Shown here piece by piece: positions 45,609 through 57,298 of a stretch of 64,000 nucleotides of DNA; the first letter of the stretch is position 1, and the number at the start of each line of letters is the position of its first letter. A program made the translations under genes and the position numbers. This stretch comes from Eudorina sp. 2006-703-Eu-15 (lineage: Eukaryota > Chlorophyta > Chlorophyceae > Chlamydomonadales > Volvocaceae), in assembly GCA_003117195.1 (NCBI GenBank), contig BDSI01000002.1, positions 2,628,678-2,692,677 of the forward strand, written 5' to 3'. The notes beneath the pieces were generated by a model, which saw only the letters and a list, made by a program, of their open reading frames with translations, was not told the origin of the DNA and ran no database searches.

Positions 45609-47495
45609 GGGCATGCGTGCATGTGTTTACTTCGGGCCACCGACGGAGACGTGAACGCGCCTTGGCTGGGGTGGTGGTTCGCTAATAGGGGCGCCCTGGT
45701 GGCTAACTCCCCCTGCGCGGGCTTTGTCCCTGGCTGTGTTCGGTGCTCAGGAAACGGGGTGGCTCGCTGGTAGCGTGGGCCCGGGGGAGTGTTTCGGTGC
45801 ACTTGTGGCGCCTGTCCGGTGCGCCATGGTGGCGCAGTTTTGTTTATGCAGTGTATGGTGAGGAAACTTGGCTGTCACCGATGACTCTCGGTAACATCAT
45901 TAATAAATACTTGAGTGCATGGGTGCATTTGGTAACAAAAACTGGTGAGAGTAGTGAGAAACAGAATGATTGGGGCGGCGATTGACTGGATGGAGGGCGG
46001 CGTGGTGCGGCGCAATGTCCATGGGAGCGGATGGAAGACAGAACAGAGTTAATACTTTTTAGGGTTCTTGGGCACGTAGGGCACCTAGGGGTTTCGACCA
46101 CGTTACCATGGTGACCTCTTCAGTGCTGTGTGTGTTGCTGTGGCTGTTGCGTGTTTTGCTGGCGCCTGTGCCGCTGCCGCGCGGCCGTGTGGGGATGGAG
46201 CAGCCGCGTGCAATGCTGCGTGCGGGGACGCACGTGTTACCCACCCGGGGCAGGAACACAGTCGAGGGTGCATGCGACGCGCGGGGCGTGTACGGCGTGG
46301 GGCCCTTCTGTCGTCGGTCGGGCTTTCCGTCACCGTTTTGTTCTGTGGCCAAGGCATGGGCTGCGAGCTGCGCAGGATGGCCAGCGTTTCAGATCGACCC
46401 AGAGGCGACTTGCGTTACGCCGCGCGCGGATGCTCAGCTCAGGCGCCGAGCTCATTGCGTGCAGGCCGGCCGGCCGGCAGCGTGTCTCTAGCGTGTCGTC
46501 GCTCGGGGGTAGTGCTGCGCCTGTCTGCGCAACTTGGGACTCATTACGGTTATGTTCTCATTACGGTTATGTTCTCCAGGAAGATTGTGATTGGCATTGG
46601 CAATCGCTTTGCTTGTTCATCTAGGAACGCACGTGGCGCGGAACAGCGGGAAACAGAGCGGCAGCGTTTCGAACTGCGTGAGCGTGGTGACATCGATCGT
46701 CCTAAGGCGCGAATGATCCGTTGCGCTGGTTGTGGGTGTGTGAAGAACGTTCATTGACTGCACCCGCTGTTAGGTGTGCATGCCGTGGTGGTCGATGCGG
46801 CGGTGGTCTGCGTGCCTGCCTAGCGAGCTGGCCCGCGCATGTGCGGGCCCGCAGCTCAGCCGCGGTTCGGCGCCCGTAGTAGGACCCAAGCGCCGCATGT
46901 CAAGGTGCGTTCGTTGTGTTCCGTAGAAAAGGTTCAGAAGAATTCAAAAGAGGAGAGGCGGTGAGTGCTCTTACCTGTTGACATGGTTTGAGGAGGAGGC
47001 GCACAAGCTTTCGTGTGGCAGGCAGACAGGCCAGGTATCTGCTGGGGGCAGCAGGCAGGCATGCCCTTACATTAGTGCGCCCATCACGCACCCTGCCCAG
47101 CTGCATGCGTTGCGCCTCAACCGTACCTACATTGCTCTGCTGGACATAATTTAAAAATACTTGCTTGATTAGCTGGTTTGAACGTCGGCTCGTGCGTGAT
47201 AAGACTGGCAGGGCAAGGGAAAAAGTAGAAGCTGAAAAGGCTGAAAGCTTGGGAACCGGCGCGGCTGATGTAGTTTCTGTTTAGATGTCGTTGCTTGCCA
47301 GGCGCCGGCTGAGGTCTGCTCAGCCTGCTCCTCTGCAGGGATAATGAATATGTAAGCAGGTGTCAGGTCGTCCCTTGGTTCGGTGTTGAGGCGGCGTCGC
47401 GCGCTGCAGGCTTGCCTCGCCGTGACAGACTGAGACTGGGTTTGAGGCATGCAATCGGTTTGCAAGAAGTGAACGGTCTTGGTCCCGCCCGCCGA
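45609..47495. other. Spacer between the OPR gene and the snRNA array
   Basis: No gene could be supported. It contains an inverted copy of the dispersed GTTAC element (45873-45898). A plausible splice donor on the minus strand (ACAG then GTAAGAGC, near 46970-46980) could belong to an unrecognised exon. Confidence 0.45.
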
Positions 47496-47760
47496 CAAGG
47501 ACTGCGCACCCATCCTCCATCACCAGCCGCGGGGAAGAGGGGGGTCATGCAGCCATACCGGCCAACAGGTCATGCAGCCATACCGGCCAACCGGCTACCA
47601 GCGCGCCTGGATCCAACAGGCTACCAGCGCGCCTGGACACAGCCGCCCCAATTAACTGACAGGTAGGGTTGATCCGTTTGGAATCTGTCTGCAGCAGATA
47701 GACCGGCGGATGGCCCCGGCGGCAACCCCGCCCTACACGTTCGGCTTTATTGTGCACTAG

Positions 47761-48154
47761 GGATACATCATCCACGCACTGCACTAGCTCAGCCTTCGCA
47801 GCTAGGTAGGTAGGTAGGTAGGTAGGTAGGTGCACACCGGTCGTACACGCGTACGCACCTGCGCCTGATGTACACGACTGTCGTACCCTGCCGTAGCCCC
47901 TGACTGTTGGACAAAAGGCAGCTGGTCATCATCCCCATACATGCATCATTTCTGTAGGGATACATCATCCACGCACTGCACTAGCTCAGCCTTCACAGCT
48001 AGGTAGGTAGGTAGGTAGGTAGGTAGGTGCACAAAGGTCGTACACGCGTACGTACCTGCGCCTGATGTACACGACTGTCGTACCCTGCCGTAGCCCTGGA
48101 CTGTTGGACAAAAGGCAGCTGGTCATCATCCCCATACATGCATCATTTCTGCAG
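47761..48154. repeat. Internal ~197-bp duplication at the left edge of the array
   Basis: The segment starting GATACATCATCCACGCACTG at about 47761 starts again at about 47958. Both copies carry the AGGT tract and the following sequence. Confidence 0.9.
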
Positions 48155-48169
48155 ACATTGGCATGGGTC

Positions 48170-48359
48170 GGGTGCACGGCTGCAGCGGTAGTGTAAGACC
48201 GCAACCATGCTGGCGAGTCAGGTGCGCAAGCACACCAGCGACAACGCCCCCGCGAGAAATTGAAGTTAATCGCAGGTCCTCAATGAGGACCGTATAAGCG
48301 ATTAAGCTTATAAGAACAGATACTACACATGATCTGAGCCAAAAGGCCGAGAAAGGTAT
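48170..48359 (-). ncRNA. U2 spliceosomal RNA, array copy A (left edge)
   Basis: Full-length U2 with the 5' ATACCTTTCTCGGCC, the branch-site-pairing GTAGTA, stems IIa and IIb, and the 3' stem-loops ending in GTGCACCC. It differs from the inner copies at the Sm-site position (AATTTCT instead of AATTTGT) and just 3' of stem IIa (GTATAAGCG against ATATAAGCG on the plus strand). It is therefore the most diverged array copy. Confidence 0.92.
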
Positions 48360-48426
48360 GAAAAGTCACGGCCATACCAGCCACCACCCGCACACAGAAA
48401 CGTCACAACAAACACATACGCCGCGA

Positions 48427-48434
48427 TGGTGGGT
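48427..48434 (-). promoter_or_regulatory. ACCCACCA element of U2 copy A
   Basis: At -68 to -75 from the RNA start. The equivalent sites for the other U2 copies are 51096-51103, 53643-53650, 56315-56322, 58989-58996 and 61666-61673. No TATA box is visible near -30. Confidence 0.6.
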
Positions 48435-49292
48435 CATCATCGATAACAGGACACAAACACAAACCCCGTCCGTGTGCGCACCAGCAGCTCCGCCGCCGGC
48501 GCGGGGCACCGACGTCCATGCATCAATCACAACGCACATCCAGTCATACATCACGCAGCGCACGCAAAACAACACGCACGCACGGCGGCGCAAGCCACAT
48601 AGTGCGGCCCGGTCGTTGGCCGACGGCCACGCACTGCTGGTACGTACGTAGCGACCGCTTGGCGAGGCAGCAAGCCACGCACACAACACCTAGCTACCAG
48701 CAGAAGCGTGGATCCATCCTTACGAACAAATAAACTCGTCAAGTCAATACGCACACAAGCCGGGGAGGCATCACACACCACCTTCCTCACACAGGCACTC
48801 GCAGGCGTACGGACAGATAGATAGACACGCAAGCAACCCAGCAGCAGCCCCTCACAGCGAACTAGATAGCTAGATACGTACTCCGCCACGTACGTACGTA
48901 GCTCCGGGTAGGTGTTGCGAGTCTCGCACAGAAGGTATCCGGCGAGATGCGGCCACGTTGCACCATAGGTACATACATGAAGCACGCACGTGTGTTCCAA
49001 CGGGCCCAGATAGCTCTTAGGAGCCTCACCTCATCAACCCCCTACCAAGGACTGCGCACCCATCCTCCATCACCCGCGGGGGTGAGGGGGTTCATGCAGC
49101 CATGACACGGCCAACACACGCACCAGGCTACGCACCAGCGCGCCTGGATTGCCTCTCCTGGAAACCGCGCCAGACCCGCCGAGTGAATCACATGGCCCCG
49201 CCCTTATGTGTACCGAATGCATGCATGGTGCTTACCGACCGGCCAGAGTGCGTGTCAGGTCACCGTGCCTGAAGCTCGATATACAATTTCAT

Positions 49293-49409
49293 TGGGGATG
49301 AGGCAAAAGCCTTCCAGAAAATGTAGATATGCGCCGCAAATGAGCCGTACTCGCTGATCTCTTTAGTAAAAGGCGAAAGAGATATGAGAGACGGGAACGG
49401 CTCAGCGCT
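49293..49409 (-). ncRNA. U5 spliceosomal RNA, array copy A
   Basis: The invariant U5 loop 1, CGCCTTTTACTAAAG, sits in a stem (ATCTCTTT before, AGAGAT after). An outer stem pairs GAGCCGT with ACGGCTC. Downstream come ATTTTCTGG at the Sm-site position and a short terminal stem-loop (AAGGC, TTTT, GCCT). Loop 1 aligns exon ends during splicing. The 5' and 3' ends are estimated to within a few bases by comparison with known U5 RNAs. Confidence 0.92.
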
Positions 49410-49479
49410 GAGTACAGGTCTCAGGTGCGCACGCAGACCCAGCCTTAGCCGTCACTGACATGACTTGACATAGCAACAG

Positions 49480-49487
49480 TGGTGGGT
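49480..49487 (-). promoter_or_regulatory. ACCCACCA element of U5 copy A
   Basis: About 71-78 bp before the estimated U5 start. The equivalent sites are 52022-52029, 54698-54705, 57369-57376 and 60043-60050. It is the same octamer as upstream of U2, though the flanking bases differ. Confidence 0.6.
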
Positions 49488-50052
49488 GCAACTAACATAG
49501 CATGCTGCTGAAGCACCCAACGCCGTTTGTACGGATATATACTGGATGGAAAGCATCAAGCAGGCAGCTTGGGCGTCCCGGAGCTGGCTGCTGGTGGCGT
49601 CCCCGGGGACACAAGCGAGGGTGACGCACCGATCGATGATGCCCGGGTGTCGAAGTGCCCGGGTCCAAGCAGGGTCCGAGTCCGCAGCAGTGCCTGTCTG
49701 CTGTCTGCGTGATGTCTGCGTGTTTGGGCGGGTATAACGTACGAAGCCCCACATTTGTAAGAAAAGCCAAGCAATCAAGGGGACGCCTTTCGACCTTCAC
49801 CACACTACTGGTGTACGGCCCTCCCCAATATAAAGGGTGTACGACAAGCGGGCAATGTCACTATCGACGTGCGTACCCCAGACATGCATCTCCGTGCGTC
49901 CTGAATCTCGTTCGATTATATTTATTACTGCACGATTTTTCGAGCGACGATCTCACCCAGCCGTACATGTGGATGCAGCCGTACATGTGGATGCAGCCGT
50001 ACATGTGGACATTATTACGGGCACACAGAAGCGGGGATTGGTGGCTGGTCAC

Positions 50053-50114
50053 CCCAACCCCAACCCGGGCTTATTGCAAGCACCTCCGCCAGGGACCGCC
50101 GGGTTGGGGTTGGG
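50053..50114. repeat. 16-bp perfect inverted repeat within the array unit
   Basis: CCCAACCCCAACCCGG and its complement flank a 30-nt spacer. It is present in every complete unit, between the U5 and U2 genes. Confidence 0.9.
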
Positions 50115-50838
50115 TAAGGTATGTATTTGTAATAATAACCCATCCAGCCACGCAACTCTGCGCTTGCGGACACATATATAATAACCTACTGGCTTGGTCC
50201 AGGTTGGGTAGCCCCTGGAGCAGGTAGCTTAGGCACACGCTGGGTTGGGTATTCGGTGACCCAAGGGTCGGTAACGAACCCCGGTCGGTGGGTGCGTGTA
50301 TGCCGCCCGGCTATGTATGTGCCCGTCTGGCCCTGTGCGTGCCTGGCTGTGCACGTAGCTGTCAGATAGAGTGCAGATATTTAGTAAGCCGCGGCGCACT
50401 GTATGTGGCCCTGATGATGATGAGCCGCGCGCGGCTGCTCTGATAATCACTGATGTTTTCTCCTATGACTCTGCACGTACATACATACATGCATACCTAC
50501 GTACCTACGTACACACCCGCCCCGATCAACGGACAGGTAGGGTTGATCCGTTTGGAATCTGTCTGCAGCAGATAAACCGGCGGATGGCCCCGGCGGCAAC
50601 CCCGCCCTGCACGTTCGGCTTTATTGTGCACTAGGGATACATCATCCACGCACTGCACTAGCTCAGCCTTCACAGCTAGGTAGGTAGGTAGGTAGGTGCA
50701 CAAAGGTCGTACACGCGTACGTACCTGCGCCTGATGTACACGACTGCCGTACCCTGCCGTAGCCCTGGACTGTTGGACAAAAGGCAGCTGGTCATCATCC
50801 CCATACATGCATCATTTCTGCAGACATTGGCATGGGTC

Positions 50839-51027
50839 GGGTGCACGGCTGCAGCGGTAGTGTAAGACCGCAACCATGCTGGCGAGTCAGGTGCGCAAGC
50901 ACACCAGCGACAACGCCCCGCGACAAATTGAAGTTAATCGCAGGTCCTCAATGAGGACCATATAAGCGATTAAGCTTATAAGAACAGATACTACACATGA
51001 TCTGAGCCAAAAGGCCGAGAAAGGTAT
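50839..51027 (-). ncRNA. U2 spliceosomal RNA, array copy B
   Basis: Same U2 with Sm-site AATTTGT. It is one base shorter than the other copies (one C fewer in the run following the Sm site). Its upstream region carries the 127-bp deletion, which leaves the ACCCACCA element in place. Confidence 0.92.
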
Positions 51028-51834
51028 GCAAAAGTCACGGCCATACCAGCCACCACCCGCACACAGAAACGTCACAACAAACACATACGCCGCGATGGTG
51101 GGTCATCATCGATAACAGGACACAAACACAAACCCCGTCCGTGTGCGCACCAGCAGCTCCGCCGCCGGCGCGGGGCACCGACGTCCATGCATCAATCACA
51201 ACGCACATCCAGCCAAGCCACGCACACAACACCTAGCTACCAGCAGAAGCGTGGATCCATCCTTACGAACAAATAAACTCGTCAAGTCAATACACACACA
51301 AGCCGGGAGGCATCACACACCACCTTCCTCACACAGGCACTCGCAGGCGTACGGACAGATAGATAGACACGCAAGCAACCCAGCAGCAGCCCCTCACAGC
51401 GAACTAGATAGCTAGATACGTACTCCGCCACGTACGTACGTAGCTCCGGGTAGGTGTTGCGAGTCTCGCACAGAAGGTATCCGGCGAGATGCGGCCACGT
51501 TGCACCATAGGTACATACATGAAGCACGCACGTGTGTTCCAACGGGCCCAGATAGCTCTTAGGAGCCTCACCTCATCAACCCCCTACCAAGGACTGCGCA
51601 CCCATCCTCCATCACCCGCGGGGTGAGGGGGGTTCATGCAGCCATGACACGGCCAACACACGCACCAGGCTACGCACCAGCGCGCCTGGATTGCCTCTCC
51701 TGGAAACCGCGCCAGACCCGCCGAGTGAATCACATGGCCCCGCCCTTATGTGTACCGAATGCATGCATGGTGCTTACCGACCGGCCAGAGTGCGTGTCAG
51801 GTCACCGTGCCTGAAGCTCGATATACAATTTCAT

Positions 51835-51951
51835 TGGGGATGAGGCAAAAGCCTTCCAGAAAATGTAGATATGCGCCGCAAATGAGCCGTACTCGCTGAT
51901 CTCTTTAGTAAAAGGCGAAAGAGATATGAGAGACGGGAACGGCTCAGCGCT
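51835..51951 (-). ncRNA. U5 spliceosomal RNA, array copy B
   Basis: No difference from copy A is visible across the RNA. Confidence 0.92.
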
Positions 51952-53385
51952 GAGTACAGGTCTCAGGTGCGCACGCAGACCCAGCCTTAGCCGTCACTGA
52001 CATGACTTGACATAGCAACAGTGGTGGGTGCAACTAACATAGCATGCTGCTGAAGCACCCAACGCCGTTTGTACGGATATATACTGGATGGAAAGCATCA
52101 AGCAGGCAGCTTGGGCGTCCCGGAGCTGGCTGCTGGTGGCGTCCCCGGGGACACAAGCGAGGGTGACGCACCGATCGATGATGCCCGGGTGTCGAAGTGC
52201 CCGGGTCCAAGCAGGGTCCGAGTCCGCAGCAGTGCCTGTCTGCTGTCTGCGTGATGTCTGCGTGTTTGGGCGGGTATAACGTACGAAGCCCCACATTTGT
52301 AAGAAAAGCCAAGCAATCAAGGGGACGCCTTTCGACCTTCACCACACTACTGGTGTACGGCCCTCCCCAATATAAAGGGTGTACGACAAGCGGGCAATGT
52401 CACTATCGACGTGCGTACCCCCAGACATGCATCTCCGTGCGTCCTGAATCTCGTTCGATTATATTTATTACTGCACGATTTTTCGAGCGACGATCTCACC
52501 CAGCCGTACATGTGGATGCAGCCGTACATGTGGATGCAGCCGTACATGTGGACATTATTACGGGCACACAGAAGCGGGGATTGGTGGCTGGTCACCCCAA
52601 CCCCAACCCGGGCTTATTGCAAGCACCTCCGCCAGGGACCGCCGGGTTGGGGTTGGGTAAGGTATGTATTTGTAATAATAACCCATCCAGCCACGCAACT
52701 CTGCGCTTGCGGACACATATATAATAACCTACTGGCTTGGTCCAGGTTGGGTAGCCCCTGGAGCAGGTAGCTTAGGCACACGCTGGGTTGGGTATTCGGT
52801 GACCCAAGGGTCGGTAACGAACCCCGGTCGGTGGGTGCGTGTATGCCGCCCGGCTATGTATGTGCCCGTCTGGCCCTGTGCGTGCCTGGCTGTGCACGTA
52901 GCTGTCAGATAGAGTGCAGATATTTAGTAAGCCGCGGCGCACTGTATGTGGCCCTGATGATGATGAGCCGCGCGCGGCTGCTCTGATAATCACTGATGTT
53001 TTCTCCTATGACACTGCACGTACATACATACATGCATACCTACGTACCTACGTACACACCCGCCCCGATCAACGGACAGGTAGGGTTGATCCGTTTGGAA
53101 TCTGTCTGCAGCAGATAAACCGGCGGATGGCCCCGGCGGCAACCCCGCCCTGCACGTTCGGCTTTATTGTGCACTAGGGATACATCATCCACGCACTGCA
53201 CTAGCTCAGCCTTCGCAGCTAGGTAGGTAGGTAGGTAGGTAGGTGCACAAAGGTCGTACACGCGTACGTACCTGCGCCTGATGTACACGACTGTCGTACC
53301 CTGCCGTAGCCCTGGACTGTTGGACAAAAGGCAGCTGGTCATCATCCCCATACATGCATCATTTCTGCAGACATTGGCATGGGTC

Positions 53386-53575
53386 GGGTGCACGGCTGCA
53401 GCGGTAGTGTAAGACCGCAACCATGCTGGCGAGTCAGGTGCGCAAGCACACCAGCGACAACGCCCCCGCGACAAATTGAAGTTAATCGCAGGTCCTCAAT
53501 GAGGACCATATAAGCGATTAAGCTTATAAGAACAGATACTACACATGATCTGAGCCAAAAGGCCGAGAAAGGTAT
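53386..53575 (-). ncRNA. U2 spliceosomal RNA, array copy C
   Basis: Inner copy with Sm-site AATTTGT and all stems intact; 190 nt. Confidence 0.93.
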
Positions 53576-54510
53576 GAAAAGTCACGGCCATACCAGCCAC
53601 CACCCGCACACAGAAACGTCACAACAAACACATACGCCGCGATGGTGGGTCATCATCGATAACAGGACACAAACACAAACCCCGTCCGTGTGCGCACCAG
53701 CAGCTCCGCCGCCGGCGCGGGGCACCGACGTCCATGCATCAATCACAACGCACATCCAGTCATACATCACGCAGCGCACGCACAACAACACACACGCACG
53801 GCGGCGCAAGCCACATAGTGCGGCCCGGTCGTTGGCCGACGGCCACGCACTGCTGGTACGTACGTAGCGACCGCTTGGCGACGCAGCCAAGCCACGCACA
53901 CAACACCTAGCTACCAGCAGAAGCGTGGATCCATCCTTACGAACAAATAAACTCGTCAAGTCAATACACACACAAGCCGGGGAGGCATCACACACCACCT
54001 TCCTCACACAGGCACTCGCAGGCGTACGGACAGATAGATAGACACGCAAGCAACCCAGCAGCAGCCCCTCACAGCGAACTAGATAGCTAGATACGTACTC
54101 CGCCACGTACGTACGTAGCTCCGGGTAGGTGTTGCGAGTCTCGCACAGAAGGTATCCGGCGAGATGCGGCCACGTTGCACCATAGGTACATACATGAAGC
54201 ACGCACGTGTGTTCCAACGGGCCCAGATAGCTCTTAGGAGCCTCACCTCATCAACCCCCTACCAAGGACTGCGCACCCATCCTCCATCACCCGCGGGGGT
54301 GAGGGGGGTTCATGCAGCCATGACACGGCCAACACACGCACCAGGCTACGCACCAGCGCGCCTGGATTGCCTCTCCTGGAAACCGCGCCAGACCCGCCGA
54401 GTGAATCACATGGCCCCGCCCTTATGTGTACCGAATGCATGCATGGTGCTTACCGACCGGCCAGAGTGCGTGTCAGGTCACCATGCCTGAAGCTCGATAT
54501 ACAATTTCAT

Positions 54511-54627
54511 TGGGGATGAGGCAAAAGCCTTCCAGAAAATGTAGATATGCGCCGCAAATGAGCCGTACTCGCTGATCTCTTTAGTAAAAGGCGAAAGAGA
54601 TATGAGAGACGGGAACGGCTCAGCGCT
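54511..54627 (-). ncRNA. U5 spliceosomal RNA, array copy C
   Basis: RNA region unchanged. A single change (TCTCGGGTG instead of TCTCAGGTG) lies just upstream of the start. Confidence 0.92.
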
Positions 54628-56057
54628 GAGTACAGGTCTCGGGTGCGCACGCAGACCCAGCCTTAGCCGTCACTGACATGACTTGACATAGCAACAGTGG
54701 TGGGTGCAACTAACATAGCATGCTGCTGAAGCACCCAACGCCGTTTGTACGGATATATACTGGATGGAAAGCATCAAGCAGGCAGCTTGGGCGTCCCGGA
54801 GCTGGCTGCTGGTGGCGTCCCCGGGGACACAAGCGAGGGTGACGCACCGATCGATGATGCCCGGGTGTCGAAGTGCCCGGGTCCAAGCAGGGTCCGAGTC
54901 CGCAGCAGTGCCTGTCTGCTGTCTGCGTGATGTCTGCGTGTTTGGGCGGGTATAACGTACGAAGCCCCACATTTGTAAGAAAAGCCAAGCAATCAAGGGG
55001 ACGCCTTTCGACCTTCACCACACTACTGGTGTACGGCCCTCCCCAATATAAAGGGTGTACGACAAGCGGGCAATGTCACTATCGACGTGCGTACCCCCAG
55101 ACATGCATCTCCGTGCGTCCTGAATCTCGTTCGATTATATTTATTACTGCACGATTTTTCGAGCGACGATCTCACCCAGCCGTACATGTGGATGCAGCCG
55201 TACATGTGGATGCAGCCGTACATGTGGACATTATTACGGGCACACAGAAGCGGGGATTGGTGGCTGGTCACCCCAACCCCAACCCGGGCTTATTGCAAGC
55301 ACCTCCGCCAGGGACCGCCGGGTTGGGGTTGGGTAAGGTATGTATTTGTAATAATAACCCATCCAGCCACGCAACTCTGCGCTTGCGGACACATATATAA
55401 TAACCTACTGGCTTGGTCCAGGTTGGGTAGCCCCTGGAGCAGGTAGCTTAGGCACACGCTGGGTTGGGTATTCGGTGACCCAAGGGTCGGTAACGAACCC
55501 CGGTCGGTGGGTGCGTGTATGCCGCCCGGCTATGTATGTGCCCGTCTGGCCCTGTGCGTGCCTGGCTGTGCACGTAGCTGTCAGATAGAGTGCAGATATT
55601 TAGTAAGCCGCGGCGCACTGTATGTGGCCCTGATGATGATGAGCCGCGCGCGGCTGCTCTGATAATCACTGATGTTTTCTCCTATGACTCTGCACGTACA
55701 TACATACATGCATACCTACGTACCTACGTACACACCCGCCCCGATCAACGGACAGGTAGGGTTGATCCGTTTGGAATCTGTCTGCAGCAGATAAACCGGC
55801 GGATGGCCCCGGCGGCAACCCCGCCCTGCACGTTCGGCTTTATTGTGCACTAGGGATACATCATCCACGCACTGCACTAGCTCAGCCTTCACAGCTAGGT
55901 AGGTAGGTAGGTAGGTGCACAAAGGTCGTACACGCGTACGTACCTGCGCCTGATGTACACGACTGCCGTACCCTGCCGTAGCCCTGGACTGTTGGACAAA
56001 AGGCAGCTGGTCATCATCCCCATACATGCATCATTTCTGCAGACATTGGCATGGGTC

Positions 56058-56247
56058 GGGTGCACGGCTGCAGCGGTAGTGTAAGACCGCAACCATGCTG
56101 GCGAGTCAGGTGCGCAAGCACACCAGCGACAACGCCCCCGCGACAAATTGAAGTTAATCGCAGGTCCTCAATGAGGACCATATAAGCGATTAAGCTTATA
56201 AGAACAGATACTACACATGATCTGAGCCAAAAGGCCGAGAAAGGTAT
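56058..56247 (-). ncRNA. U2 spliceosomal RNA, array copy D
   Basis: Inner copy with Sm-site AATTTGT; no visible difference from copy C across the RNA. Confidence 0.93.
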
Positions 56248-57181
56248 GAAAAGTCACGGCCATACCAGCCACCACCCGCACACAGAAACGTCACAACAAA
56301 CACATACGCCGCGATGGTGGGTCATCATCGATAACAGGACACAAACACAAACCCCGTCCGTGTGCGCACCAGCAGCTCCGCCGCCGGCGCGGGGCACCGA
56401 CGTCCATGCATCAATCACAACGCACATCCAGTCATACATCACGCAGCGCACGCACAACAACACACACGCACGGCGGCGCAAGCCACATAGTGCGGCCCGG
56501 TCGTTGGCCGACGGCCACGCACTGCTGGTACGTACGTAGCGACCGCTTGGCGACGCAGCCAAGCCACGCACACAACACCTAGCTACCAGCAGAAGCGTGG
56601 ATCCATCCTTACGAACAAATAAACTCGTCAAGTCAATACACACACAAGCCGGGGAGGCATCACACACCACCTTCCTCACACAGGCACTCGCAGGCGTACG
56701 GACAGATAGATAGACACGCAAGCAACCCAGCAGCAGCCCCTCACAGCGAACTAGATAGCTAGATACGTACTCCGCCACGTACGTACGTAGCTCCGGGTAG
56801 GTGTTGCGAGTCTCGCACAGAAGGTATCCGGCGAGATGCGGCCACGTTGCACCATAGGTACATACATGAAGCACGCACGTGTGTTCCAACGGGCCCAGAT
56901 AGCTCTTAGGAGCCTCACCTCATCAACCCCCTACCAAGGACTGCGCACCCATCCTCCATCACCCGCGGGGGTGAGGGGGGTCATGCAGCCATGACACGGC
57001 CAACACACGCACCAGGCTACGCACCAGCGCGCCTGGATTGCCTCTCCTGGAAACCGCGCCAGACCCGCCGAGTGAATCACATGGCCCCGCCCTTATGTGT
57101 ACCGAATGCATGCATGGTGCTTACCGACCGGCCAGAGTGCGTGTCAGGTCACCATGCCTGAAGCTCGATATACAATTTCAT

Positions 57182-57298
57182 TGGGGATGAGGCAAAAGCC
57201 TTCCAGAAAATGTAGATATGCGCCGCAAATGAGCCGTACTCGCTGATCTCTTTAGTAAAAGGCGAAAGAGATATGAGAGACGGGAACGGCTCAGCGCT
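57182..57298 (-). ncRNA. U5 spliceosomal RNA, array copy D
   Basis: RNA region unchanged. Shares with copy C the downstream variant GGTCACCATGCC (plus strand). Confidence 0.92.

Noticed and set aside
50052..50114. Telomere-like CCCCAACCCCAACCC
   Set aside because: It is a two-to-three-unit arm of an inverted repeat inside the array, not a terminal tract, and differs from the TTTTAGGG type of volvocine telomeres.
50105..50130. U1-like 5' end on the minus strand (ATACATACCTTACC)
   Set aside because: U1 needs ACTTACCTG to pair with 5' splice sites. This has extra bases, and no U1 stem-loops follow.
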